From the NCBI RefSeq assembly GCF_003201105.1, contig NZ_QICJ01000002.1, positions 558,001 through 622,000 on the forward strand: a stretch of DNA of 64,000 nucleotides, read 5' to 3'. The notes below the pieces were generated by a model, which saw only the letters and a list, made by a program, of their open reading frames with translations, was not told the origin of the DNA and searched no databases. This DNA is from Dyella sp. AtDHG13. Lineage in GTDB: Bacteria; Pseudomonadota; Gammaproteobacteria; Xanthomonadales; Rhodanobacteraceae. Below, piece after piece: positions 21,611 to 30,506 of the stretch. The translations under genes and the position numbers were made by a program. The stretch's first letter is position 1, and every line of letters begins with the position of its first letter.

Positions 21611-21735
21611 GGAGAAGGAGATTTCCGAAAACCAAAAACGGAATGGTGCCAGCATTGCGCGCCATACGCAGCTGTATTCGGTGGGGTGCGGGGTTCTGCC
21701 GGCCGCGCGATGCGATGAAAGCCTCGCTTTTCGCC

Positions 21736-21873
21736 CGTCATTCCGGCGCAGGCCGGAATCCAGTGGCCGTAACGATCGGTTATCGCGACGCCTGAACTCA
21801 TCCGCGAAAACCCTGCGTAGCCGTTACTGGATTTCGGCCCCTGCCCCCTTTTGCGGGCTACGCCGGAATGACG
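21736..21873. repeat. Large imperfect palindromic intergenic element
   Basis: The ends CGTCATTCCGGCG (21736-21748) and CGCCGGAATGACG (21861-21873) are exact inverted copies. Inside them, GGAATCCAGTGGCCGTAACG and its near-complement ending CGTTACTGGATTTCGG continue the pairing, so the whole 138 bases could fold back. This type of dispersed extragenic palindrome is common in Xanthomonadales. A related but different perfect palindrome is at 62859-62941. Confidence 0.8.
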
Positions 21874-21876
21874 AGC

Positions 21877-21903
21877 AAAAAAAGAGCCGCCTTTCGGCGG
21901 CTC
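21877..21903 (-). terminator. Intrinsic terminator after fabH
   Basis: The 8-bp stem GAGCCGCC/GGCGGCTC (21884-21903) has a 4-base loop and seven T residues following on the minus strand. It lies just downstream of the fabH stop (21927) and so separates fabH from fabD, which needs its own promoter or readthrough. Confidence 0.9.
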
Positions 21904-21926
21904 CTTAAGCATCCCGCGACGCGCGA

Positions 21927-22901
21927 TCAATAACGCAACAGCGCCGACGCCCAGGTGAAACCGCCACCGAAGGCTTCCAGCAGCAGGTTCTGGCCGCGCT
22001 TCACCTGACCCGAACGCACGGCATAATCCAGCGCCAGCGGCACCGAGCCCGACGAGGTGTTAGCGTGCTCCTGCACGGTCACGATGACCTGCTCCATCGG
22101 CATGTTCAGGCGCTTGGCCGTCGCCTCGATGATGCGCAGGTTGGCCTGGTGCGGAATCAGCCAATCGATCTGCGAGGCCTCCATGCCGGCGGCCTGCAGG
22201 GTTTCGTCGACCAGCGAATCGAGCGTCTTCACCGCGACCTTGAACACTTCGCGGCCGGACATGTTGATGCGCACGCCGTGGTTGGGCTCGTCCTTGAAGC
22301 CGGCGGACACGCCCACCGGGTTGTACAGCAGGTGCTTGAAGCCGCCGTCGGCGTGCAGCAGCGTGGCGTAGATGCCCGGCTCTTCCGAGGCTTCCAGCAC
22401 CACCGCGCCGGCGCCGTCGCCGAACAGCACGCAGGTCTCGCGCTCGTTCCAGTCGATCATGCGGGTCAGCGTTTCCGCGCCGATCACCAGCACCTTCTTC
22501 GACTGGCCGCTACGGATGAACTTGTCGGCGATGCCCAGGGCATAGACGAAGCCCGAGCAGGCCGCGTTGACGTCGAACGCCGCGCAGCCGTTAGCGCCCA
22601 GGCGGTGCTGAACCAGGCAGGCGGTGGACGGGAAAATGATGTCCGGCGTGGTCGTGCCCAGCACGATCAGGTCGAGCTCGGACGCCTTGACGCCGGCGGC
22701 TTCGAGGGCACGCTCCGCGGCCTCGGTGGCGAGATCGCCGGTGGTCTGGCCCTCAGCGGCGATGTGGCGGCGCTGGATGCCGGTACGGGTGCGAATCCAT
22801 TCGTCACTGGTCTCGACGATCTTCTCGAGATCGGCGTTGGTCACCACTCGCTCGGGCAGCGCGCTGCCGGTGCCGGTGATGCGGGCGTAGATCTGGGCCA
22901 T
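21927..22901 (-). CDS. fabH: Beta-ketoacyl-ACP synthase III
   Basis: Starts fatty-acid synthesis by condensing acetyl-CoA with malonyl-ACP. The 324 residues have the Cys-His-Asn triad: the cysteine in DVNAACSGFVYAL (about 115), the histidine in WLIPHQANLRI and the asparagine in QEHANTSSGSVP. ATG 22901 gives MAQIYARITGTGSALP; an open frame extends 18 codons further with no family character. plsX, which often precedes fabH, is absent. Confidence 0.97.
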   Translation of the reverse strand: MAQIYARITGTGSALPERVVTNADLEKIVETSDEWIRTRTGIQRRHIAAEGQTTGDLATEAAERALEAAGVKASELDLIVLGTTTPDIIFPSTACLVQHRLGANGCAAFDVNAACSGFVYALGIADKFIRSGQSKKVLVIGAETLTRMIDWNERETCVLFGDGAGAVVLEASEEPGIYATLLHADGGFKHLLYNPVGVSAGFKDEPNHGVRINMSGREVFKVAVKTLDSLVDETLQAAGMEASQIDWLIPHQANLRIIEATAKRLNMPMEQVIVTVQEHANTSSGSVPLALDYAVRSGQVKRGQNLLLEAFGGGFTWASALLRY

Positions 22902-22991
22902 TAACTTTCCATGCGACGGGTTGTGACAAGGGCGCTGCGCTCGCGCTACAGCCACCTTTCAAACCGCCAACGTTACGTGGGTGATCGCACA

Positions 22992-23019
22992 AACGCAAAG
23001 CGGCGCGAAATCGCGCCGC
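22992..23019 (-). terminator. Probable terminator after rpmF
   Basis: A strong GC stem GCGGCGCG/CGCGCCGC (23000-23019) with a 4-base loop is followed on the minus strand by TTTGCGTTTG. The tract is interrupted, so termination may be partial. It separates the yceD-rpmF unit from fabH. Confidence 0.6.
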
Positions 23020-23049
23020 CATGCGGAACCGTATCCCTTGCGGGAACGA

Positions 23050-23244
23050 TCAATCCTCTTCGACCACCGAGGTGTTGGTGTCGATGACCTTCTTGCCGCG
23101 GTAGTAGCCATCCTTGGTGACGTGGTGGCGCAGGTGCACCTCGCCACTGGTCGGGTCGGTGGCCAGCTGCACGGTCTTCAGCGCATCGTGCGAACGACGC
23201 ATGCCGCGGGTGGACGGGGTCTTGCGGCTCTTGGCAACGGCCAT
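23050..23244 (-). CDS. rpmF: 50S ribosomal protein L32
   Basis: Small basic ribosomal protein, 64 residues, beginning [20 protein letters not shown] as in most proteobacterial L32 proteins, then the segment [20 protein letters not shown]. The zinc-ribbon cysteines found in some L32 forms are absent, as is common. It follows yceD by 18 bases, the standard pairing. Confidence 0.97.
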   Translation of the reverse strand: MAVAKSRKTPSTRGMRRSHDALKTVQLATDPTSGEVHLRHHVTKDGYYRGKKVIDTNTSVVEED

Positions 23245-23262
23245 GGCGAGTCTCCAGCTAAA

Positions 23263-23781
23263 TCAACGTTTCTTGAGTTCGCGCAAAACCGCGAACGGGT
23301 TATCGGGACGCCCCTCGCTGGAGGATTCCTCCGGCCCGGGACCTACTACTTCTTCAGGCAATTCGCTGTCCGGGTTGATCGGGATCAGCGGCAGTGCCAA
23401 CAACAATTCGTCTTCGATGACATCCAGCAGGCCCAGCTTGCCGTCGTCGGCGATCAGCAGCGGCTCGACATTCGGCGGCAGGGCCGCTTCTTCGCGCTCG
23501 AAACGGATCAGGCCCAGCCGGCTGTCGACCGTCACGGGCAGTACGAACGGCTCCAGGGAGCGCTGGCAGGTCAGCGTGAGCGGGGCCTTGACGCGGACAT
23601 CGAGGTACGCCGTACCAAACTCGTCCCGCCCAAAATCCAGCTCGTATTGCGCCGTTCCTTCCGTATCCGCCAGGGCCTCACCCAGTCGCTTCATGGCGAC
23701 CACGGGCAATTCCCCCTGGAACGAACGCCGCGCCGAGACCATGCGCCAAGCGTCCACGGACTCTGGCAGTGTCACGGACAT
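23263..23781 (-). CDS. yceD: YceD family protein (DUF177)
   Basis: 172-residue YceD/DUF177 protein, found next to rpmF across bacteria and linked to 23S rRNA accumulation in plants and bacteria. It has a family cysteine in LTLTCQRSLEPFVLP and an acidic C-terminal half (LLIADDGKLGLLDVIEDELLL, visible from about residue 105). There is no ribosome binding site before ATG 23781; the -10 box of a near-consensus promoter ends about 10 bases upstream, so the message may be leaderless. Confidence 0.9.
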   Translation of the reverse strand: MSVTLPESVDAWRMVSARRSFQGELPVVAMKRLGEALADTEGTAQYELDFGRDEFGTAYLDVRVKAPLTLTCQRSLEPFVLPVTVDSRLGLIRFEREEAALPPNVEPLLIADDGKLGLLDVIEDELLLALPLIPINPDSELPEEVVGPGPEESSSEGRPDNPFAVLRELKKR

Positions 23782-23790
23782 AGACGCGAA

Positions 23791-23819
23791 ATCTTAGGAT
23801 TACAACGTGTTGAAGTCAA
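23791..23819 (-). promoter_or_regulatory. Near-consensus sigma-70 promoter of yceD-rpmF
   Basis: On the minus strand, TTGACT (23819-23814) and TAAGAT (23796-23791) are exactly 17 bases apart. The predicted start of transcription falls around 23784, only about three bases before the yceD ATG at 23781. No Shine-Dalgarno sequence fits in between. Confidence 0.75.
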
Positions 23820-23864
23820 CGGGTTAACAGCGCCAGGACACACCCGACGCGCCATTTTGCCTGA

Positions 23865-24371
23865 ATGGCTCCGGTACGGCAGACTTCGGGCATTCCTTTT
23901 GCGAGCCCGCCCTCAGTGAATGCCTACCTGATTCTCGGCCTTGCCGGCCTGGCAGTCATTGCCGCGGCCCTGGTGGGCGCGGCCGTCGCCTTCCGACTGC
24001 GTGCCGATCGCCGGGCCGCGAGCGTGCACCAGCTGCTGGAACTGGCCGACAAGCTGGAAGGCGACCTGAAAACCTGCCGGGCCGGGCTCCAACAGGCCCA
24101 TGCCGTGATGTCGCTCAACCCCGACCTGCCCGCCAGCAGCGAGCAGGAGGCCCGGCACGCCATCGACGCCGGCCTGCGCTCCCTGCTGCAGCAGCGCATA
24201 TGGATACGCGACAAGGCCCCGCGTGCGCCCCAACAGGAACTGGATGAAACCGTCTCATCCATGAATGATACGCGCGCCCGCCTGCGTCCCCTGCTGACCG
24301 CCCTGGACCGCGCCCAGCACGATCTGGACAGCGCCATGCGCGAACACCTGCGCCGGGAGCACGACGCGTGA
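23865..24371 (+). CDS. Hypothetical single-pass membrane protein
   Basis: I do not recognise a family. The protein of up to 168 residues has one transmembrane helix (AYLILGLAGLAVIAAALVGA) near its N-terminus. A charged, mostly helical region follows, with heptad-like spacing of leucines (SVHQLLELADKLEGDLKTC) suggesting a coiled coil. A GTG at 23916 would give VNAYLILG, starting at the membrane helix, and may be the real start. It overlaps maf by 4 bases (GTGA) and is divergent from yceD. Confidence 0.65.
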   Translation: MAPVRQTSGIPFASPPSVNAYLILGLAGLAVIAAALVGAAVAFRLRADRRAASVHQLLELADKLEGDLKTCRAGLQQAHAVMSLNPDLPASSEQEARHAIDAGLRSLLQQRIWIRDKAPRAPQQELDETVSSMNDTRARLRPLLTALDRAQHDLDSAMREHLRREHDA

Positions 24372-24952
24372 GCCTGCCTACCGTCGTCCTCGGCTCGACC
24401 TCGCGCTACCGGGCCGAGCTCCTCCGCCGCATCCTGAGCGAGTTCGAGCAGCGGGCGCCGGGCACGGATGAAGCCGCGCTGCCGCACGAAACGCCGCGCG
24501 AGCGCGCCCTGCGCCTGGCGGTAGCCAAGGCGCGCGCCGCGGCCGAGGGCCTGGACGACGCGCTGGTCATCGGTTCCGACCAGGTCGCCGAGCTGGAAGG
24601 CGTCGTGCTCGACAAGCCTGGAACCCGCGAGCGCGCCCACGCGCAGCTCGTCGCCAGTTCCGGCCGCGAAGTGCATTTCCACACGGCGCTGTGCCTGCAC
24701 GACACGCGCACGGGCCAGGACCGCGTGCACGTGGACCACACGGTGGCGACGTTCCGCAGCCTGAGCAGCGAAGAAATTACGCGCTATATCGAACGCGAGC
24801 AGCCGCTGGATTGCGCCGGCAGCTTCAAGTGCGAAGGCCTGGGTATCGCGCTGTTCGAACGCATCGACAACGAAGACCCTTCCGCACTCATCGGCCTGCC
24901 GCTCATCGCGCTGGCGCGCATGCTGCGCGAAGCAGGCATCTCCCTGCCCTGA
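24368..24952 (+). CDS. maf: Maf-like nucleoside triphosphate pyrophosphatase
   Basis: House-cleaning pyrophosphatase that hydrolyses modified nucleotides such as 7-methyl-GTP (YceF subgroup). The 194 residues start at GTG 24368: MSLPTVVLGSTSRYRAELLRR holds the Maf signature S-T-S-x-Y-R. The catalytic aspartate lies in VIGSDQVAELEG, and CAGSFKCEGLGI is the YceF-type loop. Translationally coupled to the preceding membrane gene. Confidence 0.9.
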   Translation: MSLPTVVLGSTSRYRAELLRRILSEFEQRAPGTDEAALPHETPRERALRLAVAKARAAAEGLDDALVIGSDQVAELEGVVLDKPGTRERAHAQLVASSGREVHFHTALCLHDTRTGQDRVHVDHTVATFRSLSSEEITRYIEREQPLDCAGSFKCEGLGIALFERIDNEDPSALIGLPLIALARMLREAGISLP

Positions 24953-24958
24953 GCGCGC

Positions 24959-26551
24959 TCAGCGCGCGGATTCCGCTTCCGCCGCGTGACGCCAGATCAC
25001 GCAGTCATCGCCGATGCTGGCGAACGTATCACCCACGGGCACACGTCCTGCGTAGAACGCCATGCGCCGGCGACCTTCGAAAAGGTCGAGCCTCGCCAAT
25101 GGGGTGGCGCCGTCGATGCGCCCGCACATCGCGCGCAACCAAGGCGCACGCTCGCGGGCACGCAGGGCTTTTTCATCCACGGCAAGCAGCATTGGCTCGC
25201 CACCGTGCCGCTCGCGCAGCGCCGCTTCGTCGCGTTGCCAGATGGCCAGCTGCGGTGCGCGGCCGTGCTTCACGTTGAGGGGGCTGTCCAGCACATAGAC
25301 CGGCACGCGGCCGTCGAGTTGAAAGTCGATCTCTGCGGCGAGCATGAAGTTGTCCGCCACGAGTACACCCGGATGAGCCGCGAGCAGGCGGTGCGCCATG
25401 TCGCCACTCTCGCGCCAGCCCACGAAGCGCGCGGGAAACGCCTTGAGGCTGGCGAGCCGTTGCGCGCCATGGTCGCTGGCCGCCAGCCCCAGATAAGCGA
25501 AGCCCAGTGCCTGCCCCGCGATCGCCAGCGCAAAGGTCGCCACCAGCCAGCCGCGACGCCAGCGCGTGCGCTCCCGCAACAGCACCGGCAACGCGGCCAG
25601 CAACGGCAGATAGCCGGGCAAGGGCCAGTGCGCGCGAAAGCGCAGATCGTCCGCGAACAGGCCAAGCACGAAGTAACCCACGATGAAGCTGCAGGAGACG
25701 ATGGCGATGAGATCCCACGGCCGTCCTTCGTCGCGACGGCGCCAGCTGAGCCAGGCGGCCCAGAGCAACAACGCATACAGCAACGGCGTGCACGCCACGG
25801 CCTGTTCCAGCGGCTGCACCAGCGCATCGGCGTGGAAACGCCATGGGTTGCGATCCACCAGCTGGAACAGCAGGCCCGCGCCATGCTGTTGCCAGTTGGA
25901 CACCAGCAGCGGAACCAGGCCCAGCGCCGCCACGGCCAAGGCCAGCCACAGGCCGGGGCGACGCCATTGCGCGCGCCCGCGACGCGCCAGCACGCAAAAC
26001 AGCAGGCCCGCCAGCATGGGCATCACGGCGCGGTAATGGGTGAGCCAGCATACGGCCAGCGACAGGCCAAGCAGCAGCCAGTCGAGCAGACGATCGCGAT
26101 CCATCGCGCGCGCCCATGCCACCAGCGCGCCCATGATGGCCACCGTGAGCGGCACATCCGGCAGGGCCAGCACGCCCAGACTGCCTGCCAACGGCAAGGC
26201 AAGGCAAAGCAGGGCCGCCTGCCAGCCAGCCCGTTCATCGAACACGTCGGCGGCAAAACGGCGAACCAGCCACGGCAACGCACTGCCGATGAGCAGGAAC
26301 GGCCAGCGCATGCCGAGCACGCCGTGGCCGGCCACGCTTTCGCCAAGGCGGATCAACAGCGCCGTCAGCGGCGGCAGGTCGCTGTAGCCCCAGGCGAGGT
26401 GCCGGCTTTCCTGCCAATAGAAGGCTTCGTCACCAAACGGCGACAGCGTTGCGGCAAGCATCAACCGGGCGACGCAAAGTATCGCGAAGGCGATCACGAA
26501 CGCGGCTCGCCAGCGCGAGATACCCGCCGCTACACTGCGGGCATCACGCAT
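24959..26551 (-). CDS. GT-C fold membrane glycosyltransferase (ArnT/GT83-like)
   Basis: Integral membrane protein of 530 residues with about ten helices. The catalytic-type acidic pair is in SPFGDEAFYWQESRHLAWGY near residue 41, the strongest signature of ArnT-like enzymes that transfer sugars from polyprenyl phosphates to envelope acceptors. The C-terminal 140 residues are soluble, probably periplasmic. It converges on maf and is divergent from moxR, with only 41 bases between the two starts. Substrate unknown. Confidence 0.82.
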   Translation of the reverse strand: MRDARSVAAGISRWRAAFVIAFAILCVARLMLAATLSPFGDEAFYWQESRHLAWGYSDLPPLTALLIRLGESVAGHGVLGMRWPFLLIGSALPWLVRRFAADVFDERAGWQAALLCLALPLAGSLGVLALPDVPLTVAIMGALVAWARAMDRDRLLDWLLLGLSLAVCWLTHYRAVMPMLAGLLFCVLARRGRAQWRRPGLWLALAVAALGLVPLLVSNWQQHGAGLLFQLVDRNPWRFHADALVQPLEQAVACTPLLYALLLWAAWLSWRRRDEGRPWDLIAIVSCSFIVGYFVLGLFADDLRFRAHWPLPGYLPLLAALPVLLRERTRWRRGWLVATFALAIAGQALGFAYLGLAASDHGAQRLASLKAFPARFVGWRESGDMAHRLLAAHPGVLVADNFMLAAEIDFQLDGRVPVYVLDSPLNVKHGRAPQLAIWQRDEAALRERHGGEPMLLAVDEKALRARERAPWLRAMCGRIDGATPLARLDLFEGRRRMAFYAGRVPVGDTFASIGDDCVIWRHAAEAESAR

Positions 26552-26592
26552 GTGCCTCGCCCCGCATCGCCCCTTGCCGCTGCCAGAAACCC

Positions 26593-27534
26593 ATGTCCGC
26601 CATCACTCCGCTGCACGATGAATCGCTACGCACGCGCCTGGAGGCCGCCATGGCCCAGGTCAATCGCGTGCTGCTCGGCAAGCCGCGCCAGGTCAAGCTG
26701 GCCTTCGCCTGCCTGCTGGCGGGCGGCCACCTGCTTCTGGAAGACGTGCCGGGCGTAGGCAAGACCACGCTGGCGCATGCGCTGGCCGCCAGCTTCGCGC
26801 TGGACTTCCAACGCGTGCAGTTCACCAGCGACCTGCTGCCCTCGGACATTATCGGCGTCAGCGTGTACGAGCGCGAGACGGGGCAATTCCGCTTCCATCC
26901 CGGCCCGATCTTCACTGGCCTGCTGTTGGCCGACGAAATCAACCGCGCCACGCCGAAAACGCAGAGCGCCCTGCTGGAATCGATGGCCGAAGGCCAGGTC
27001 ACGGTGGACGGCCACACGCACACGCTGCCGCAGCCGTTCTTCGTGGTCGCCACGCAGAACCCGCTGGACCTTGCAGGCACGTTTCCGCTGCCCGACTCGC
27101 AGCTCGATCGCTTCATGCTGCGCGTTTCGCTGGATTATCCCGACGCCGCCGCCGAACGCGCGCTGCTGACCGGCAGCGATCGCCGCGACCTGCTGGCGCA
27201 ACTGAGCCCGCAGCTCGATGCGGCCGGACTGGCGGCGCTGTCGCGCCAGGCGCAGGCGATTACCGCCAGCTCCGCGCTGCTCGATTATCTGCAGGCCCTG
27301 CTGGCGGCGAGCCGCCGACACGCCGATGTGCGCGTGGGCCTGTCGCCGCGCGCCGGCCTCGCCTTGCTCAGCGCCGCCCGCGCCTGGGCCCTGCTGAGCG
27401 GACGCCAGCACGTGCTGCCTGAAGACATCCAGGCGCTGTTCGTGCCCTTGGCGGCCCACCGCCTGGTCACCACGCGCGGCGCCAGCGGCGACAGCCTCGC
27501 GCGCGCCCTGCTCGCCGACGTCGCGGTGGATTGA
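26593..27534 (+). CDS. MoxR family AAA+ ATPase
   Basis: AAA+ ATPase of the MoxR class, thought to act as a chaperone for proteins with VWA or DUF58 domains. The 313 residues contain Walker A in EDVPGVGKTTLAHAL, Walker B in LLADEINRATPKTQSALLE, sensor VVATQNPLDLAGTFPLP and a C-terminal lid domain. ATG 26593 gives MSAITPLHDESLRT. It is the first gene of a tightly overlapping three-gene operon. Confidence 0.93.
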   Translation: MSAITPLHDESLRTRLEAAMAQVNRVLLGKPRQVKLAFACLLAGGHLLLEDVPGVGKTTLAHALAASFALDFQRVQFTSDLLPSDIIGVSVYERETGQFRFHPGPIFTGLLLADEINRATPKTQSALLESMAEGQVTVDGHTHTLPQPFFVVATQNPLDLAGTFPLPDSQLDRFMLRVSLDYPDAAAERALLTGSDRRDLLAQLSPQLDAAGLAALSRQAQAITASSALLDYLQALLAASRRHADVRVGLSPRAGLALLSAARAWALLSGRQHVLPEDIQALFVPLAAHRLVTTRGASGDSLARALLADVAVD

Positions 27535-28490
27535 TGCAAGAAGCGCTTGGCCGCTTCCGGCGCTGGGCGGAACGACGCCTGCCGGCACTCACGCGGTATC
27601 GGCGCCTGGAACCGTTGCCGATCCTGCTGCACCGCCGTCGCATCTACATCGCACCCACCGGTTTCGGCGTCGCGTTCACCGTGCTTCTGCTGGTCATGCT
27701 GACGGGCGCGCTCAACTACAACAACAACGCGGCCCTGATGCTGACCTGCCTGCTCGGCGCGATGACCTCGGCAAGCATGCTGGTGGCGTTTCGCAGCCTC
27801 AACGGCCTGCGCCTTACCGGTGTCCGCCATGGACACGCCATTGCCGGCGAACCCATGGTGCTGCAACTGGTCTTCACGGGCGGCGACCATGCGCATGCGT
27901 CCATCCACGTCGCCATGGGCGAGCAGGCCGAGGCCTTTGCCGTGGCGGCGCATCGCGAAGTCATCGTCTCGCTGAACCTGCCCACCGAACATCGTGGCTG
28001 GCAACCGCTGCCGCGCATCAAGCTGTGGAGCAACTGGCCGCTGGGCCTGTTCCATGCGTGGAGCTGGACCCATCCGGACCATGCCGTCCTGGTGTGGCCG
28101 CGTCCTGAAATCGGCGGCCCGCCGCCCGTGCTGCCCACGCAGGATGGCAGGCAGCAGCGTCGACACCAGGGCGACGACATCGCCGCCTTGCGTGCCTACC
28201 GCGCAGGCGACCCGCAGCGCCACATCGCCTGGAAACACAGCGCGCATCACGAAAGCCTGCTGGTGAAGGATTTCGAGCAACCGGAAGCACAGGAGGAGTG
28301 GCGGCTGGACTGGCGGCAGCTGTCGCAACTGGTGCCCGAGATGCGCATCGCGCGACTGGCCCGCTGGCTTGGCGAGGCCGAAGCCGTGGGTCGCCCGACC
28401 AGCCTGTGGCTGCCCAACGAAGATATCGGCCTCGGCCATGGCCGCAGCCATTACGCGCATTGCATGGATGCGCTGGCGCGGTTGCCGTGA
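27534..28490 (+). CDS. DUF58 domain-containing membrane protein
   Basis: 318-residue protein with two adjacent membrane helices (about 40-85) and the C-terminal DUF58 core, including GDDIAALRAYRAGDPQRHIAWKHSA, the family signature. DUF58 proteins are usual partners of MoxR ATPases; their role is not established. ATG 27534 overlaps the moxR stop (TGATG); a TTG three bases earlier is the alternative. Confidence 0.9.
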   Translation: MQEALGRFRRWAERRLPALTRYRRLEPLPILLHRRRIYIAPTGFGVAFTVLLLVMLTGALNYNNNAALMLTCLLGAMTSASMLVAFRSLNGLRLTGVRHGHAIAGEPMVLQLVFTGGDHAHASIHVAMGEQAEAFAVAAHREVIVSLNLPTEHRGWQPLPRIKLWSNWPLGLFHAWSWTHPDHAVLVWPRPEIGGPPPVLPTQDGRQQRRHQGDDIAALRAYRAGDPQRHIAWKHSAHHESLLVKDFEQPEAQEEWRLDWRQLSQLVPEMRIARLARWLGEAEAVGRPTSLWLPNEDIGLGHGRSHYAHCMDALARLP

Positions 28491-30457
28491 TCCGCTTCAG
28501 GCTCTTTCGGCGCAAGCCGCAACCGGTGCTGGAGCGGCGTCCCTTCGACCTGCTCTGCCTGACGGTGGCCGTGGTGCTGGGCGTGCACGCGCCGCATCTG
28601 CCCTGGTGGCTCACGCTCGGCCTGGCGCTCACGCTGGGGCTGCGATGGTGGCAACGCCGACAGCGTGCAGGGCGCGCATCGGCCTTGCTCAAGCTTCCCC
28701 TGGTCGCACTGCTGGCGGCCGCGGTGGTGCTTCACTACAGCACGCTGTTCGGCCGCGAACCGGGCGCCGCGATGGTGACCGGCCTGCTGGTGCTGAAGCT
28801 TTTGGAAACGGAAACACCCAGGGATGCGCGGGTCGGCGCCGCGTTCGCCTGCTTCGCGCTGATGTCCGCGCTGCTGTTCAACCAGAGCCTGGTGGCGACG
28901 GTGCTCGTCACGCTTGGCCTGCTGCCGGCCATCGCCACGCTGCGTGCGCTCGAGCCCGCCCGCCCGCAAACCACGCTGCCGCGTGAGTTGCTGCCTGCGC
29001 TTGGGCTGCTTGGCGTTTCCCTGCCGCTGGCCTTGATCGCGTTCCTGTTCGTGCCGCGCCTGAGCGCGCCGCTGTGGGGCACGCCCAATAGTCCGCAGGG
29101 ACGAACAGGCCTGAGCTCCGACATGTCGCCCGGCGATTTCGCACAGATATTGCTCGACGACACGCCCGCCATGCGCGTGACCTTCGACGGCAATCCGCCG
29201 CCCAACGAGCAGCGTTACTTCCGCGCCTATGTGCTGTGGAGCTACGACGGCCATACATGGCGTCCACAAGCTCGCAACGGCAGACCCGCCGCGGAAGAAC
29301 ACGGCCCGGTCACGCGCTACACGGTCAGCCTGGAAGCCACCGGCCAGCGCGTGCTGCCTGCGCTGGATATTCCCGTCGAGACCACGGCCCTTGCGCAACT
29401 CGGACCCGACCGCGAACTGCTGGCCGATCGCCCGGTGAACGACCGCCTCACCTATCGGCTTGGCTCCGCGCTGCGCTACCACCTGCAGACGCAGCTGAAT
29501 GACCTGGAGCGGCGCGAGGCCCTGCAATTGCCGGCCGGGTTCGATCCGCGCGCGCACGAACTGGGCGCACGCTGGCGCGCGCAATACGGCAGCAACGATA
29601 CGGCGATCATCCAGGCCGCGATGAAGCTCTTCCGTGATGGCGGGTTCAGCTACACGCTGACGCCGGCGCCGCTGGGCACCAACGCCGTCGACGACTTCCT
29701 GTTCGCTACGCACGAAGGTTTCTGCGAGCACTACGCATCCTCTTTCACCGTGCTCATGCGCGCCGCCGGCATTCCCGCGCGCGTGGTCACCGGCTACCAG
29801 GGCGGGTACTGGAACGACATGGGCAACTACCTGCTGGTGCGCCAGTCCGATGCCCACGCCTGGAGCGAAGCCTGGCTGCCCGGCCGTGGCTGGGTTCGCT
29901 TCGACCCCACCGCCGCCGTGCGCACCGTGCACCTCAACCAGGGTTCCACGACAGCCGGTGCCGCGGCAGCTGACTGGTCGCCCAATCGCTGGACATTGGG
30001 ATGGCGCAACCGCTGGGACGTCGTCAACCAGTGGTGGAACCAAGGCGTTATCGGTTTCGACACGCTTCGACAGCATGGGCTGTTGACGCCGTTCGGCGTG
30101 AACGACACCAGCGTGGGCATGCTGGGGTTGGTGCTTGCCATCGGCGGCGCGCTGTTCGCCGTGCCGGGCCTGCTGTGGGCATTATGGAAACGTCCCGATG
30201 CGGATCAGGCACTAACGAGCATGCGATTGCTGGAGAAGCGACTGGCGGCGGCAGGCGTGGCGCGTCGGCGCAGCGAAGGGCCGCAGCACTATTTCAGCCG
30301 CGCCGCGCGGGCTCTCCCCGGCCACCGCACCGAGCTGGAACACTTGATGAGGACGTATCTCGAACTGCGCTATGCACATGAAGAACCGCCCGCCGACCTG
30401 CTAAAGAACTTTCGACAGGCTGCGCGGGACTTTCGGCCGCGTCGCGTGTTCAAATGA
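28487..30457 (+). CDS. tgpA: TgpA-like transglutaminase-fold membrane protein (DUF3488)
   Basis: 656-residue inner-membrane protein like Pseudomonas TgpA. An N-terminal DUF3488 region with about six helices (to residue ~190) precedes a periplasmic transglutaminase core with a Cys-His-Asp triad: cysteine 413 in GFCEHYASSF, histidine 457 in SDAHAWSEAW and aspartate 473 in RFDPTAAV. One more helix near residue 550 and a cytoplasmic DUF4129-like tail follow. The start is GTG 28487, overlapping the DUF58 stop by 4 bases. All triad residues are intact. Confidence 0.92.
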   Translation: MIRFRLFRRKPQPVLERRPFDLLCLTVAVVLGVHAPHLPWWLTLGLALTLGLRWWQRRQRAGRASALLKLPLVALLAAAVVLHYSTLFGREPGAAMVTGLLVLKLLETETPRDARVGAAFACFALMSALLFNQSLVATVLVTLGLLPAIATLRALEPARPQTTLPRELLPALGLLGVSLPLALIAFLFVPRLSAPLWGTPNSPQGRTGLSSDMSPGDFAQILLDDTPAMRVTFDGNPPPNEQRYFRAYVLWSYDGHTWRPQARNGRPAAEEHGPVTRYTVSLEATGQRVLPALDIPVETTALAQLGPDRELLADRPVNDRLTYRLGSALRYHLQTQLNDLERREALQLPAGFDPRAHELGARWRAQYGSNDTAIIQAAMKLFRDGGFSYTLTPAPLGTNAVDDFLFATHEGFCEHYASSFTVLMRAAGIPARVVTGYQGGYWNDMGNYLLVRQSDAHAWSEAWLPGRGWVRFDPTAAVRTVHLNQGSTTAGAAAADWSPNRWTLGWRNRWDVVNQWWNQGVIGFDTLRQHGLLTPFGVNDTSVGMLGLVLAIGGALFAVPGLLWALWKRPDADQALTSMRLLEKRLAAAGVARRRSEGPQHYFSRAARALPGHRTELEHLMRTYLELRYAHEEPPADLLKNFRQAARDFRPRRVFK

Positions 30458-30506
30458 CAGTGAACCGCGGATGTATCGCATCCGCCAAACGATGGAGAAA
30501 AGCGTC

